A DNA stretch of 64,000 nt from Pantoea nemavictus (GCF_037479095.1 NZ_JBBGZW010000001.1:310001-374000); one strand, 5' to 3'; counted from the stretch's first letter, positions 44,510-53,590 are shown. Translations and numbers: made by a program. The notes: generated from the sequence alone by a model not told the origin.

Positions 44510-45243
44510 TGATGCGTCGATTACTCGCTCTTCTGCCGCTTTTATTGCTGGCACCGGTTGCCCATGCGCAGCTGCCGGGCTTAATCAGCCAACCGCTGGC
44601 TAATGGCGGACAGAGCTGGTCGCTGCCGGTACAGACGCTGGTGTTCATCACTTCGCTGACCTTTATACCGGCGGTGTTGCTGATGATGACCAGCTTCACC
44701 CGCATCATTATTGTGTTTGGTCTGCTGCGTAACGCCCTCGGCACGCCTTCCGCGCCACCGAACCAGGTGCTACTAGGCCTGGCGCTGTTTCTGACCTTCT
44801 TTATCATGGCGCCGACCTTCGACAAGATCTATTCCGACGCCTATTTACCGTTCAGCCAGGACAAAATCAGCATGGCTGACGCCATCGATAAAGGCGCGCA
44901 GCCGCTGCGCGAATTTATGCTGCGTCAAACGCGTGAAGCCGACCTGGCGCTGTTTGCCCGTCTCGCCAATACCGCGCCAATTGAAGGCCCGGAAGCGGTG
45001 CCGATGCGCATTCTGCTGCCGGCTTATGTCACCAGTGAACTGAAAACCGCCTTCCAGATTGGTTTTACCGTGTTCATCCCTTTCCTGATCATCGATCTGG
45101 TGGTCGCCAGCGTGTTAATGGCGCTGGGGATGATGATGGTGCCGCCCGCGACCATCTCCCTGCCGTTCAAGCTGATGCTGTTTGTATTGGTGGATGGCTG
45201 GCAGCTGCTGGTGGGTTCGCTGGCGCAAAGCTTTTACTCTTGA
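44509..45243 (+). CDS. fliP: Flagellar export gate protein FliP
   Basis: A 244-residue export-gate core protein with a cleavable signal peptide ([18 protein letters not shown]) and four membrane helices. Conserved blocks are [40 protein letters not shown] and [20 protein letters not shown]. The start is ATG 44509 or the next codon, 44512. Confidence 0.96.
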   Translation: MMRRLLALLPLLLLAPVAHAQLPGLISQPLANGGQSWSLPVQTLVFITSLTFIPAVLLMMTSFTRIIIVFGLLRNALGTPSAPPNQVLLGLALFLTFFIMAPTFDKIYSDAYLPFSQDKISMADAIDKGAQPLREFMLRQTREADLALFARLANTAPIEGPEAVPMRILLPAYVTSELKTAFQIGFTVFIPFLIIDLVVASVLMALGMMMVPPATISLPFKLMLFVLVDGWQLLVGSLAQSFYS

Positions 45244-45283
45244 GTGGCAATCGCCCTCACCTTTCTTTCCTTAGGAGTGCAGC

Positions 45284-45553
45284 ATGACACCTGAATCAGT
45301 GATGGTTATGGGCCAGGAAGCAATGCGTGTCGCCCTGTTGATGGCTGCACCGATGTTGCTGGTCGCGTTAATTAGCGGTTTGATCATTAGCGTGTTGCAA
45401 GCGGCAACCCAGATCAACGAACAAACGCTCTCCTTTATCCCGAAAATTCTGGCCGTTGCGGCCACCGCGGTGATCGCCGGTCCATGGATGCTGAATCTGA
45501 TGCTGGACTATATGCGTACCCTGTTTAACAACCTGCCTTACATCATTGGCTGA
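45284..45553 (+). CDS. fliQ: Flagellar export gate protein FliQ
   Basis: An 89-residue protein with two membrane helices: [49 protein letters not shown]. Part of the FliPQR export pore. TTAGGAGTGCAGC precedes the start; the stop overlaps fliR (TGATG). Confidence 0.96.
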   Translation: MTPESVMVMGQEAMRVALLMAAPMLLVALISGLIISVLQAATQINEQTLSFIPKILAVAATAVIAGPWMLNLMLDYMRTLFNNLPYIIG

Positions 45554-46341
45554 TGATTAACCTCGATAGCAGCCAGCTGATTCATTGGGTCGCGCAATTT
45601 TTCTGGCCGATGGTGCGTTTGCTGGCGCTGTTTGCCAGCGCGCCGGTGCTGAGTGAAAAATCGATTCCCAAGCGCGTCAAAATTGGTCTGGCGGTAGTGA
45701 CCACCTGGATCATCATTCCGCTATTGCCGCCGGTTGAAGCCACTCTATTTACCCCTGCAGGCTTTTGGTTACTGTTACAGCAGCTGCTGATTGGCGTAAG
45801 CCTGGGTCTAACGATGCAGTTCGCCTTTGCCGCGGTACGGATGGCGGGTGAAGTGATTGGTTTGCAGATGGGCTTGTCGTTCGCCACCTTCTTTGATCCC
45901 GGTAGCCGGTTAAACATGCCGGTGCTGGCGCGTTTTCTCGATATGCTGGCGATGCTGCTGTTCCTGACCTTCAATGGCCATCTTTGGCTGATCTCGTTGT
46001 TGGTGGACAGTTTTCATACTTTGCCGATCAGCGATCAGCCTCTCAACGCCAACGCCTTTATGGCGTTAGTCAAAGCCGCCGGATTAATTTTCCTTAATGG
46101 CATGATGTTAGCGCTGCCCTTAATAGTTCTGCTCCTCACGCTAAACATGGCACTAGGTTTGTTAAACCGTGTTTCACCACAGCTCTCCATTTTCGCGGTT
46201 GGCTTCCCGATTACCTTAACGGTGGGCATCCTGAGTGTAGGGTTGATGATGCCGCTGCTTGCTCCCTTCTGTGAACATCTGTTCAGCGAAGTCTTTGATT
46301 TACTCGCCCAGTTTATGTCAGAACTTTCCCGCGCTGGTTGA
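45553..46341 (+). CDS. fliR: Flagellar export gate protein FliR
   Basis: A 262-residue polytopic protein completing the FliPQR pore. Conserved segments are [40 protein letters not shown] and [20 protein letters not shown]. Last gene of the operon; no clear intrinsic terminator follows. Confidence 0.95.
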   Translation: MINLDSSQLIHWVAQFFWPMVRLLALFASAPVLSEKSIPKRVKIGLAVVTTWIIIPLLPPVEATLFTPAGFWLLLQQLLIGVSLGLTMQFAFAAVRMAGEVIGLQMGLSFATFFDPGSRLNMPVLARFLDMLAMLLFLTFNGHLWLISLLVDSFHTLPISDQPLNANAFMALVKAAGLIFLNGMMLALPLIVLLLTLNMALGLLNRVSPQLSIFAVGFPITLTVGILSVGLMMPLLAPFCEHLFSEVFDLLAQFMSELSRAG

Positions 46342-46970
46342 TTAACTATTCTGTAGGCGTCCTTAAGTAATAGTTAAGCAATCAAAATCAGTCAGTGCAT
46401 TTTTCGAACCATATTTCTCAGAAATCAACTGAGGAAATTCTGATAAGTGCGCATTTTAGGTGAAAATTATTCTTATTAAACCGCGCTTCGCGTATTTTAG
46501 TCAGACGATTCCTAAGGGGCTAAACCTTGGGAATTGGTTGATTAAATGCTCAAAGGGCTGTTTTTAAACAAAAAAAATTCACAGCGATTTTTCTTGTCTA
46601 AATCCCTTTTTTCCGGCATTGTCAACGCTCGCTAAAGCGTCACACTTTCGCATTACAAATGTTTTTAAGATTTGTCCTATCAGATTTGTCTGTGATCTGC
46701 GCGATAGTGACAGGGCTCTCAAAACAGAGCGAATTAAACACTTAATGCAAATGCTCAGCCATTCCCACTATGGCTGGGTTTAGAGTGACGTGGATGTACT
46801 ATAAAAAATAACTTCGCAGCACGGTTCAGGGAAGAGTCATGATGGCGCATGGATAACTAACGCCAATCTGCTGAGCAGAATAAAAAAGTGTCTTTGGAAA
46901 TTTCTCTCGTACCGCAAACGCGTATTCATCGTTGATTTAAACGGATAACAAATTGGTGAGGGTCGCTATA
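46342..46970 (+). promoter_or_regulatory. Long rcsA upstream region with RcsAB-like box
   Basis: 629 bases without a gene, AT-rich, between fliR and rcsA. TAAGATTTGTCCTA at 46666-46679 matches the RcsAB consensus TAAGAATATTCCTA at 11 of 14 positions, as expected for rcsA autoactivation. The box lies about 290 bases before the start codon, leaving room for a long leader; in E. coli the rcsA upstream region is a target of H-NS silencing and DsrA antisilencing. No further promoter element was assigned with confidence. Confidence 0.55.
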
Positions 46971-47606
46971 ATGCCAACGATTATTATGGATTCATGTAAT
47001 TACACACGCCTCGGATTGTCTGACTATATGGCAGCTAAAGGAGTTAAAAAGAAAAATATTACTCCTGTGTCTGACATTGAACAATTGCAACAAAGATGTG
47101 AGCAAATAAAGCCGGGTGTCGTGTTTATCAACGAAGAGTGCTTTATTCACGAATCTGATTCTAGCGATCGTATTCGTGCCATTATTATGCAGCATCCAGA
47201 TACCTTATTCTTTATATTCATGGCGATCTCGAATATCCATTTTGAGGAATACCTCTACGTTCGTAAGAACCTGATTATTACATCAAAATCGATAAAAACT
47301 TCGACGTTGGATTCCTTATTAGGAACCTACTTGCAAAAGAAACTCAACGCTTCGCCGCGTATTTCTGCCGGGCTCGACGTGCATCCACTGACATTAAGTC
47401 AGACTGAATCGAATATGCTGAAAATGTGGATGTCAGGTCATGACACCATTCAAATTTCAGACCAGATGCAAATTAAAGCCAAAACGGTTTCGTCACACAA
47501 AGGTAATATTAAACGTAAAATTAAAACCCATAATAAGCAGGTAATTTATCATGTGGTACGTTTGACTGATAATGTCACCTCAGGGATTTATGTTAACGTG
47601 CGATAA
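46971..47606 (+). CDS. rcsA: Capsule regulator RcsA
   Basis: A 211-residue LuxR-family co-regulator that pairs with RcsB to activate exopolysaccharide genes and repress motility. The N-terminal half reads [19 protein letters not shown] and [19 protein letters not shown]; the C-terminal HTH is [40 protein letters not shown]. The ATG at 46971 after GGTGAGGG gives the family N-terminus. Noticeably more AT-rich than the fli genes. Usually short-lived through Lon. Confidence 0.96.
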   Translation: MPTIIMDSCNYTRLGLSDYMAAKGVKKKNITPVSDIEQLQQRCEQIKPGVVFINEECFIHESDSSDRIRAIIMQHPDTLFFIFMAISNIHFEEYLYVRKNLIITSKSIKTSTLDSLLGTYLQKKLNASPRISAGLDVHPLTLSQTESNMLKMWMSGHDTIQISDQMQIKAKTVSSHKGNIKRKIKTHNKQVIYHVVRLTDNVTSGIYVNVR

Positions 47607-47639
47607 TTTCTCAACGTTAATTTACCGGAATAATTTGAG

Positions 47640-47743
47640 CTACAGACAGGCAGCAACGCGGTGAACGCTCGGCGCTTACTAAAATAAGTGACTTGGGTGT
47701 ACACCTGCAGCCAATGCGCCTGCAGCTTGAAGTATGAAGGGGT
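47640..47743. repeat. ERIC (IRU) repeat, diverged
   Basis: The stretch AAATAAGTGACTTGGGTG (47681 onward) followed by CAGCCAATGCGCCTGCAGCTTGAAGTATGA-type sequence matches the right half of the enterobacterial repetitive intergenic consensus (AAGTAAGTGACTGGGGTGAG). The left half GGTGAACGCTCGGCGCTTAC corresponds to its AGGTGAATCCCCAGGAGCTTAC-like arm. Located in the spacer between rcsA and the next chemoreceptor. Confidence 0.75.
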
Positions 47744-47747
47744 GAAG

Positions 47748-47774
47748 GGCCAATCCAATGGATTGGCCTTTTTT
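47748..47774 (+). terminator. Intrinsic terminator after rcsA/ERIC
   Basis: GGCCAATCC-AAT-GGATTGGCC followed by TTTTTT. Confidence 0.85.
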
Positions 47775-47805
47775 CGTTTTGCGGGTTTGATCCCACTTTC
47801 CTGCC

Positions 47806-47832
47806 TAATCCTTTCCCCTCACCTGCCGATGC
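47806..47832 (+). promoter_or_regulatory. Candidate sigma-28 promoter of second chemoreceptor
   Basis: TAAT, 15 bases, GCCGATGC: six of eight -10 bases match, 37 bases before the start. Weaker than the other FliA promoters in the window. Confidence 0.45.
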
Positions 47833-47869
47833 TTACTCTCATAACACCTACCTACATGAGAGCAAGGAT

Positions 47870-49573
47870 ATGAAAACAGCATCGATTGATGAGCAATATA
47901 AGCTCAGCATCTGGCAGAACCTGCGCCTGATGCCTCTGTTCAGTATGATCTTTGGTGGCATTCTGCTGCTTTTTGCCCTGTGCATTGGACTCGCCAGCTA
48001 CTTTTTGATTCAAAGTAATAATTCACTCAATGATGCCACCGAAGAAATTCAAATTCGTATGGGCATCTCTAACAGCTCAAACCATCTGCGCACCGCGCGT
48101 CTGAATGTGCTGCAATCTGGCGCCGCCGCGCGTATTGGCGAGATGGATGGCTATCGTGCCGATTTAGCGCGCACCGAAACACGTATTAAGCAGGCGCGTG
48201 AAGGCTTCAAGCTGTATATGGATCGTAAGGCGAAAACCCCGGCCGACATTGCGCTCGATGAGCCGCTGACGGCCAGCTTTAATGCTTACATCGATAAAGG
48301 CTTGAAGCCGATGATTGAATCGGCCAAACAAGGCAGCTTCGAGGGCATCGTGGCGCAGGAAACGGATGTGACGCGCAAGCTGGATGATGCTTACAACGCG
48401 GTGTTGCTGAAAGCGATTAAGATCCGCACCGACCGCGCAGAAACGATTAACGCCGAAGCCGCCCATCAATCGCGCGTCGGCTTTATTGCCATGGCGATTG
48501 CCTTTGCTGCGGCGCTGGTGCTGGTACTGCTCACCTTTGTATTCCTGCGTCGCGTGGTGATTACACCGCTGCGCCAATCGGTTGATCGTATTGAGCGCAT
48601 CGCGCAAGGCGACTTAACGGCACCGGAGCAGGCCTACGGTCGCAGCGAGATCGGCAGCTTACTGCATAACCTGCAGCTGATGCAGGCGTCGCTGGTGCGC
48701 ACCGTGGGAACGGTGCGTGAAGGTGCGGTGGCGATTTACCAGGGTTCTAGCGAGATCTCGGCCGGCAACACCGATCTCTCCTCGCGCACTGAGGAACAAG
48801 CCTCCGCACTGGAGCAAACTGCCGCCAGCATGGAGCAGTTAACCGCGACGGTGAAGCAGAATGCCGAGAACGCCCATCATGCCAGCCAGCTGGCCGTAGA
48901 TGCCTCAGGTAAAGCACGCAGCGGCGGCGACCTGGTGAGCGGCGTGGTACAGACCATGACCAATATCTCTGGCAGTTCGAAGAAGATTGCGGAGATCACC
49001 AACGTCATCAACAGCATCGCGTTTCAGACCAACATTCTGGCGCTCAACGCCGCCGTAGAAGCGGCGCGTGCGGGTGAACAGGGTCGCGGTTTTGCGGTGG
49101 TTGCCAGCGAAGTACGTAACCTCGCCCAGCGCAGTGCGCAGGCCGCCAAAGAGATTGAAACGCTGATTGCGGAATCGGTGGGATTAATTACCAACGGTTC
49201 GCGCCAGGTCGGTGAAGCCGGTAACACCATGAGTGAAATTGTTGAAGCGGTGCGTCGCGTTACCGACATCATGGCGGAAATTGCTGCCGCCTCAGATGAG
49301 CAGAGCCGTGGCATTCAGCAGGTTAGTCTGGCGGTGACCGAAATGGATAACGTGACGCAGCAGAACGCCTCGCTGGTTGAAGAAGCCTCTTCGGCTGCGG
49401 CCTCGCTGGAAGATCAGGCCGGTAGATTGACGCAGGCGGTGGCGGTGTTCCGCTTGAATGACACGCCGGTGGCGCAGGTTGCTAAAGCCGCCCAGTCCGC
49501 CTTACGCACGCCGAATCTGGCGCCACGTCCGGCGTTGGCGACGTCGGGGAATGATAATTGGGAAACGTTTTAA
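47870..49573 (+). CDS. Methyl-accepting chemotaxis protein with NWETF tail
   Basis: A 567-residue Tar/Tsr-type transducer. TM1 is about 22-52, with a periplasmic four-helix-bundle ligand domain, TM2 about 205-228, HAMP (VDRIERIAQGDLTAPEQ), and a standard signalling tip, [40 protein letters not shown]. It ends in NWETF (563-567), the docking site for CheR and CheB, so it is a self-adapting, high-abundance type of receptor. The ligand is not predictable from sequence. AGAGCAAGGAT precedes the start. Confidence 0.96.
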   Translation: MKTASIDEQYKLSIWQNLRLMPLFSMIFGGILLLFALCIGLASYFLIQSNNSLNDATEEIQIRMGISNSSNHLRTARLNVLQSGAAARIGEMDGYRADLARTETRIKQAREGFKLYMDRKAKTPADIALDEPLTASFNAYIDKGLKPMIESAKQGSFEGIVAQETDVTRKLDDAYNAVLLKAIKIRTDRAETINAEAAHQSRVGFIAMAIAFAAALVLVLLTFVFLRRVVITPLRQSVDRIERIAQGDLTAPEQAYGRSEIGSLLHNLQLMQASLVRTVGTVREGAVAIYQGSSEISAGNTDLSSRTEEQASALEQTAASMEQLTATVKQNAENAHHASQLAVDASGKARSGGDLVSGVVQTMTNISGSSKKIAEITNVINSIAFQTNILALNAAVEAARAGEQGRGFAVVASEVRNLAQRSAQAAKEIETLIAESVGLITNGSRQVGEAGNTMSEIVEAVRRVTDIMAEIAAASDEQSRGIQQVSLAVTEMDNVTQQNASLVEEASSAAASLEDQAGRLTQAVAVFRLNDTPVAQVAKAAQSALRTPNLAPRPALATSGNDNWETF

Positions 49574-49618
49574 TTTGGATCGGGGCGCAGTTTGAGATTT
49601 AGGTGCGGGTTGCCCCGC

Positions 49619-49656
49619 ACTAATTCCCTCTCCCACAAGTGGGAGAGGGAATTAGT
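49619..49656. repeat. Perfect 38-base palindrome
   Basis: Arms ACTAATTCCCTCTCCCAC / GTGGGAGAGGGAATTAGT around AA. It lies between the convergent chemoreceptor and dsrB genes and could act as a bidirectional RNA hairpin; there is no U-run, so it is more like a mobile palindrome. Confidence 0.75.
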
Positions 49657-49675
49657 AGGTAAGGGCAAAAATTAA

Positions 49676-49870
49676 TCAAGCCCCTTCATACGGCTCGACA
49701 AAAACCCCTTCCGCATGGTCGCTTTCATTGAAGAACCAAATCCCCAGCGGGTAATCATCCAACGCCACCAGATACATGGTGCCTTCATTAAATGCTTCCA
49801 CGGCCAGCACCGTACCCACACGGCGCGGGCCGCCATCGGTTTTTACCGTAACGCGGTCATTCACCTTCAT
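49676..49870 (-). CDS. dsrB: DsrB small protein
   Basis: A 64-residue protein. [20 protein letters not shown] followed by [20 protein letters not shown] and LGIWFFNE matches E. coli DsrB, located near rcsA there too. Function unknown; KOW/SH3-like small beta fold is suggested by the alternating pattern. Confidence 0.94.
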   Translation of the reverse strand: MKVNDRVTVKTDGGPRRVGTVLAVEAFNEGTMYLVALDDYPLGIWFFNESDHAEGVFVEPYEGA

Positions 49871-49938
49871 TGATTACTCTCCACAAATTGTCCTGCGACA
49901 CAGTGTAACGGAAGATAATCATGACCGCCTGATCGCGA

Positions 49939-50097
49939 TCAGCGTCGGGCGATAACCCACACGGCATGCACGATACCTGGAATGTAACCGCACAGCGTTA
50001 GCAAGATATTAAGCCAGAAGGCACCACCAAAACCGACCTGCAGGAATACACCCAGCGGGGGCACTAAAATCGCAATCACAATACGTAAAAAGTCCAT
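49939..50097 (-). CDS. yqaE: YqaE/Pmp3-family membrane protein
   Basis: A 52-residue protein with two membrane helices: MDFLRIVIAILVPPLGVFLQ and LNILLTLCGYIPGIVHAVWV. This is the UPF0057 / Pmp3 proteolipid signature; relatives are induced by osmotic or envelope stress. The start at 50097 is chosen by homology and a GGGAGAG ribosome site; the in-frame ATG 30 bases upstream is rejected. Confidence 0.93.
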   Translation of the reverse strand: MDFLRIVIAILVPPLGVFLQVGFGGAFWLNILLTLCGYIPGIVHAVWVIARR

Positions 50098-50261
50098 ACT
50101 CTCTCCCTGATAACACTTAGCAATCAATCGCTAAGCATAGACGCTGCTACACGCATTGCATTTAAAGGCAGGTAAAAGTTTGTCAGGATGCGACTTTTCA
50201 CTTTCTTAACGTTTCGCAGAGAGACTTTTGACATCGGCTGCTCGTACACTTCTCATTACTG

Positions 50262-50332
50262 CACCAACCCCAAAGGCGCAGTCAACCTAAAAGTAACAAG
50301 GATTTTTGCCCGCGCAGCGCGGGCTTTTTTTT
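50262..50332 (+). ncRNA. Candidate small RNA ending in an orphan terminator
   Basis: A strong intrinsic terminator (GCCCGCG / CGCGGGC then TTTTTTTT, 50308-50332) has no plus-strand gene in front of it; the nearest upstream genes run on the minus strand. A TTGACA hexamer lies at 50227 with an unconvincing -10 (TCATTA) about 18 bases later, giving an RNA of roughly 70 bases beginning near GCACCAACCCC. No named sRNA family is recognised. The 5' end is a guess. Confidence 0.45.
50308..50332 (+). terminator. Orphan intrinsic terminator upstream of yodD
   Basis: GC-rich stem with 8-base U-run, not preceded by a plus-strand gene. Confidence 0.88.
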
Positions 50333-50410
50333 GCCTGCTATTCCGCTTCCCTCCCCCTCTCCAGCACCGTCTATACTGGTAATACATCCGATCGCCTCTG
50401 GGAGGCCGCC

Positions 50411-50644
50411 ATGACGACTGCAAAAGAGTACAGCGAGAATGTGCAGCGCGACGTGAATATTGATGTCGATGCGCTGCTGGAAGCGATTCAGAAGAGAACG
50501 TCGGGCGAGGTGAAAGAGTTTATGGAAGCCGAGCACGCTCATCGCGTTAGGGTAAACGGTGAGGCCTATGACTCCTACACCGAGTTAGCCGAAGCCTTCG
50601 AACTCGACATCCGCGACTTCGCTATCAGCGAAGTGAACCGATGA
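50411..50644 (+). CDS. yodD: YodD stress-induced small protein
   Basis: A 77-residue protein. TTAKEYSENVQRDVNIDVDALL and the closing ELAEAFELDIRDFAISEVNR match E. coli YodD, which is reported as induced by stresses including peroxide and acid. CTGGGAGGCCGCC precedes the start. Function unknown. Confidence 0.93.
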   Translation: MTTAKEYSENVQRDVNIDVDALLEAIQKRTSGEVKEFMEAEHAHRVRVNGEAYDSYTELAEAFELDIRDFAISEVNR

Positions 50645-51003
50645 AATCGATTTCAAAAAAATACCCGGCGGGATGGCCGGGTAAAGTAAATCAGTAAATT
50701 CGTTACACCAGGGAATTCTTAACACCAAGCCAGATTACGCCTTAGCGCACTTAAGACAAGTCTTATCCCTGCATGTAAATTGAACATTTTCGTATAACCA
50801 TTCATCTAAATCGCCGCAGGCACCGCGTCGCTACTGATTATTTGCTGTGCACAAACCGTGCATGGACAAATCTACTGTGAATAGCATTTAAGAATTATCC
50901 TGGTTGTCGCTCGCCTGTCCCCGCGGAAAAGTGTGATCGCGATTCCGCTATTATACTGATTACTCTTCGCTTTACGGATGCCACTGGCGTTAGGAGTGTG
51001 ATG
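50645..51003 (+). promoter_or_regulatory. Spacer before the osmolyte genes, with RcsAB-like box and -10
   Basis: No gene in 359 bases. After yodD comes a weak hairpin (ACCCGGC / GCCGGGT near 50663). TAAGAATTATCCTG at 50889-50902 matches the RcsAB consensus at 11 of 14. CTATTATACT with -10 TATACT at 50952-50957 and no clear -35 is compatible with sigma-S or activator-dependent transcription. The ribosome site AGGAG is at 50992. Confidence 0.45.
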
Positions 51004-51801
51004 ATGCTGAGTCTTAACTCTTCACTGATGGTCGTGACCGATCTTGATGGCTCACTGCTGGATCATCATGACTACAACTGGGATGCCGCCAGCGAATGGC
51101 TGGCGCGTCTGAAACAACATCAAATCCCACTGGTGATTTGTTCCAGCAAAACCGCAGCAGAAATTGTTCCTCTGCAAAAGCGGCTGGGCATTGCCGGTGC
51201 CCCCTTTATTGCGGAAAACGGCGCACGCGTGGTATTCGGCGGCGATCAAATCCTCGCAACGGAGCCTGGCGCAGCCTATCGCACGCTGTGCCAGACGCTG
51301 AAGACTCTGCAAGCGCAGTTCCGCTTCGATGGTTTTCACCAGTTTAGCGACGCCGACGTCGCACGCTTTACCGGATTAACCCTGGCTGAAGCCAGTCAGA
51401 GCCGCTTACGCGAAGCCTCCGAAGTGGTGCTGTGGCGCGACGACGAGCATCGTTTAGCCGCATTCCGTGAGGCGCTGGCCGAGCATCACCTCGCCTTAAC
51501 ACAGGGCGGACGTTTCTGGCACGTCATGCCCGTCGGCACCGGCAAAGGCATTGCGCTGGCGCAAATCCAGCAGCATCTGGCCGAGCAAGAAGGCCAGTCG
51601 CGCATCACTCTCGGATTAGGTGATGGCCCCAATGATGTGCCGATGTTAGAGCGTGTCGACTACGCCGTAGTGATTAAGGGCTTCAGCAAAACGCCGGTAG
51701 AACTGCAACGCACGGATAGCGAGCATGTTTACTACACCGCGCACGTCGGCCCGCAAGGCTGGCGCGAAGGGCTGGACTATTTTCTTGCGCCTAACGATTA
51801 A
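51004..51801 (+). CDS. yedP: Mannosyl/glucosyl-3-phosphoglycerate phosphatase (YedP-like)
   Basis: A 265-residue HAD phosphatase of the MPGP family. Motif I is VTDLDGSLLD, motif II CSSK, and motif IV LGLGDGPNDVPML; GGRFWHVMP is typical of the family. It removes the phosphate from glycosyl-3-phosphoglycerate to give mannosyl- or glucosylglycerate, a compatible solute. Three start codons are stacked (GTG 50998, ATG 51001, ATG 51004); 51004 has the best spacing from AGGAG. Followed 26 bases later by the synthase gene, which gives it a substrate, unlike the solitary E. coli yedP. Confidence 0.9.
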   Translation: MLSLNSSLMVVTDLDGSLLDHHDYNWDAASEWLARLKQHQIPLVICSSKTAAEIVPLQKRLGIAGAPFIAENGARVVFGGDQILATEPGAAYRTLCQTLKTLQAQFRFDGFHQFSDADVARFTGLTLAEASQSRLREASEVVLWRDDEHRLAAFREALAEHHLALTQGGRFWHVMPVGTGKGIALAQIQQHLAEQEGQSRITLGLGDGPNDVPMLERVDYAVVIKGFSKTPVELQRTDSEHVYYTAHVGPQGWREGLDYFLAPND

Positions 51802-51827
51802 CGACCAAAAACCTGAAGGATGAGACG

Positions 51828-53048
51828 ATGAGTGATTTTTACCAGAATGGTGTCATTACTAATTTTCATAATCTCACCCACCGCAGCGTCGAATCGCTGG
51901 AAAAAGAGATGGTGCGCTTCGCGCGCAAACGCAAGATGGGGCTGATTTTGCCCTCGTTGTTCTCGGAACTGGAAGGGCCGGCGCTGGATAATATCGTCAA
52001 TGAACTGGCGAAAGTGCCCTATCTCGACGAGATTGTCATTGGCCTCGATCGCGCCGATCGCGATCAGTTTCTCTTCGCCCGTGAGTTCTTTTCACGCCTG
52101 CCACAGCGCCACCGCATTCTATGGAATGACGGCCCGCGCCTGAAAGCGCTGGACGCCGAGTTGGATAAAGAGGGATTGTCGCCGAGCCAGCCCGGCAAAG
52201 GGCGCAACGTGTGGTTCTGTACCGGTTACACGCTGGCATCCGATCGCACCCAGTGCGTGGCGCTGCACGACTGCGATATCGTTACCTATGAACGCGGCAT
52301 GCTGGCGCGTCTGCTCTATCCGTTGGCCAATCCATCATTTCAGTATGAGTTCTGCAAAGGATTTTATGCGCGCGTGGCCGATGGCAAGCTGAATGGCCGC
52401 GTCGGCCGTTTGCTGGTGGGCCCGCTACTGCGCTCGTTACAGAAAGTTTACGGCCACTCCGAGTATCTCGACTACCTCACCAGCTTCCGCTATCCGCTTT
52501 CCGGCGAGTTCGCCATGCGCACCCACGTGCTCAACGGCATCAAGATTCCTGGCGATTGGGGACTGGAGATTGGCGTGTTGTCGGAGATTTATCGTAATTA
52601 CACCACGCGCCAAACTTGTCAGGTGGAGATCGCCGACAACTACGATCATAAACATCAGCCGCTGGCTGAGGATGACGGAACCGGCGGATTGAAGCGCATG
52701 AGTAATGACATCGTGCAGTCGCTGCTGCGTAAGCTGGCGACCATGGGAGTTCCGCTGACCAGCGATTCATTCCGCGTGCTGAAAGCCACCTACTATCGCA
52801 ATGCGCTGGATATGATGGAGGTCTATAACCATGAAGCCACCATGAACGGCCTCAAGTTTGACCAGCACATTGAAGAAGCGGCGGTGGAGATGTTTACTCA
52901 GGCGATTCTTGATGCCGGACAGGCGTTTATTGAACGTCCCAACGAGAAACCGTTTATTCCAAGCTGGAGTCGCGTGCAATCGGCGTTTCCTGACATCCTG
53001 CAGCGAATTTATCAGGCAGTAGAAGAGGATAATGACGGCAAGGTTTGA
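51828..53048 (+). CDS. gpgS: Glucosyl-3-phosphoglycerate synthase-like GT81
   Basis: A 406-residue glycosyltransferase. VALHDCDIVTYERGMLARLL contains the DxD metal site. EFCKGFYARVADGKLNGRVG, RLLVGPLLRSL, and SGEFAMRTHVLNGIKIPGDW, GLEIGVLSEI match the GpgS/GT81 group. It transfers glucose from a nucleotide sugar to 3-phosphoglycerate; with the upstream phosphatase this makes glucosylglycerate, an osmolyte and nitrogen-limitation solute. A mannosyl specificity (MpgS) cannot be fully excluded from sequence. Cytoplasmic. Confidence 0.85.
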   Translation: MSDFYQNGVITNFHNLTHRSVESLEKEMVRFARKRKMGLILPSLFSELEGPALDNIVNELAKVPYLDEIVIGLDRADRDQFLFAREFFSRLPQRHRILWNDGPRLKALDAELDKEGLSPSQPGKGRNVWFCTGYTLASDRTQCVALHDCDIVTYERGMLARLLYPLANPSFQYEFCKGFYARVADGKLNGRVGRLLVGPLLRSLQKVYGHSEYLDYLTSFRYPLSGEFAMRTHVLNGIKIPGDWGLEIGVLSEIYRNYTTRQTCQVEIADNYDHKHQPLAEDDGTGGLKRMSNDIVQSLLRKLATMGVPLTSDSFRVLKATYYRNALDMMEVYNHEATMNGLKFDQHIEEAAVEMFTQAILDAGQAFIERPNEKPFIPSWSRVQSAFPDILQRIYQAVEEDNDGKV

Positions 53049-53060
53049 CGCGGGGGAACC

Positions 53061-53092
53061 ACATTCGGGACGGCGAGAACCGTCCCGAATGT
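53061..53092. terminator. Bidirectional hairpin between gpgS and yodC
   Basis: 13 bp perfect arms ACATTCGGGACGG / CCGTCCCGAATGT around CGAGAA, placed just past the stops of two convergent genes. The U-run is poor (GTTT). Confidence 0.65.
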
Positions 53093-53094
53093 GT

Positions 53095-53274
53095 TTAACT
53101 GGCCAGCTGTTGCGCGGAAGAGAGGTGACTGAGTTCGTCACTGCGAAACGCCTCACGTCGCACGCTGTAACCATCATACCAACGACATTCGACCATTCCG
53201 CTGGCATAGCCGGTCACCACCATCGTGGGGCCGCCCTGTTTGTGCTGAACTTCGTCACTGATTGCAAAGATCAT
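53095..53274 (-). CDS. yodC: YodC-family small protein
   Basis: A 59-residue protein. ISDEVQHKQGGPTMVVTGYA followed by SGMVECRWYDGYSVRREAF matches E. coli YodC (VSEEVTVKEGGPRMIVTGYS, SGMVECRWYDGYGVKREAF), the DUF2158 family. AAAGGAGGG lies upstream of the ATG. Function unknown. Confidence 0.93.
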   Translation of the reverse strand: MIFAISDEVQHKQGGPTMVVTGYASGMVECRWYDGYSVRREAFRSDELSHLSSAQQLAS

Positions 53275-53399
53275 AACCGCACCCTCCTTTAACCGTTGAA
53301 TGAACGATATTAGGTATAGCAGCGGTGCGCGATATTTTCCTATACGATAAATCTATTAGTGTGACCAAATCAGAATAAGCAGTTAAAAATCCTGTAAAT

Positions 53400-53431
53400 A
53401 AAAAAAGCCGACAAGATTTATTGTCGGCTTT
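53400..53431 (-). terminator. Terminator of the 44-codon gene
   Basis: AGCCGACAA / TTGTCGGCT stem followed on the minus strand by TTTTTT. Confidence 0.88.
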
Positions 53432-53455
53432 GATAACGCGTCCTGGGCAGGAAAA

Positions 53456-53590
53456 TCAGATTTTGCAGCCTTCGCAGTCCGCTTCGTCGCTGATCTCTGC
53501 GGGGACTTCGTTGGCTTTTTCTGCCGCTTTGGCTTCAGCCTGTTCCAGCTGTGCATCGATATCAAATTCAAACATATCGTCATTCATCAT
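53456..53590 (-). CDS. 44-residue acidic protein with CxxC tail
   Basis: A short frame, MMNDDMFEFDIDAQLEQAEA onward, ending EADCEGCKI. It is acidic and helical, with CEGC near the C-terminus that could bind metal or be redox active. A clean ribosome site (CAGGAGAACG) and a strong dedicated terminator support it being a real gene. No homologue recognised with certainty. Either of the two first ATG codons could start it. Confidence 0.7.
   Translation of the reverse strand: MMNDDMFEFDIDAQLEQAEAKAAEKANEVPAEISDEADCEGCKI

Noticed and set aside
47640..47774. A DsrA-type sRNA downstream of rcsA
   Set aside because: The sequence is explained by an ERIC element followed by the intrinsic terminator and bears no resemblance to DsrA.
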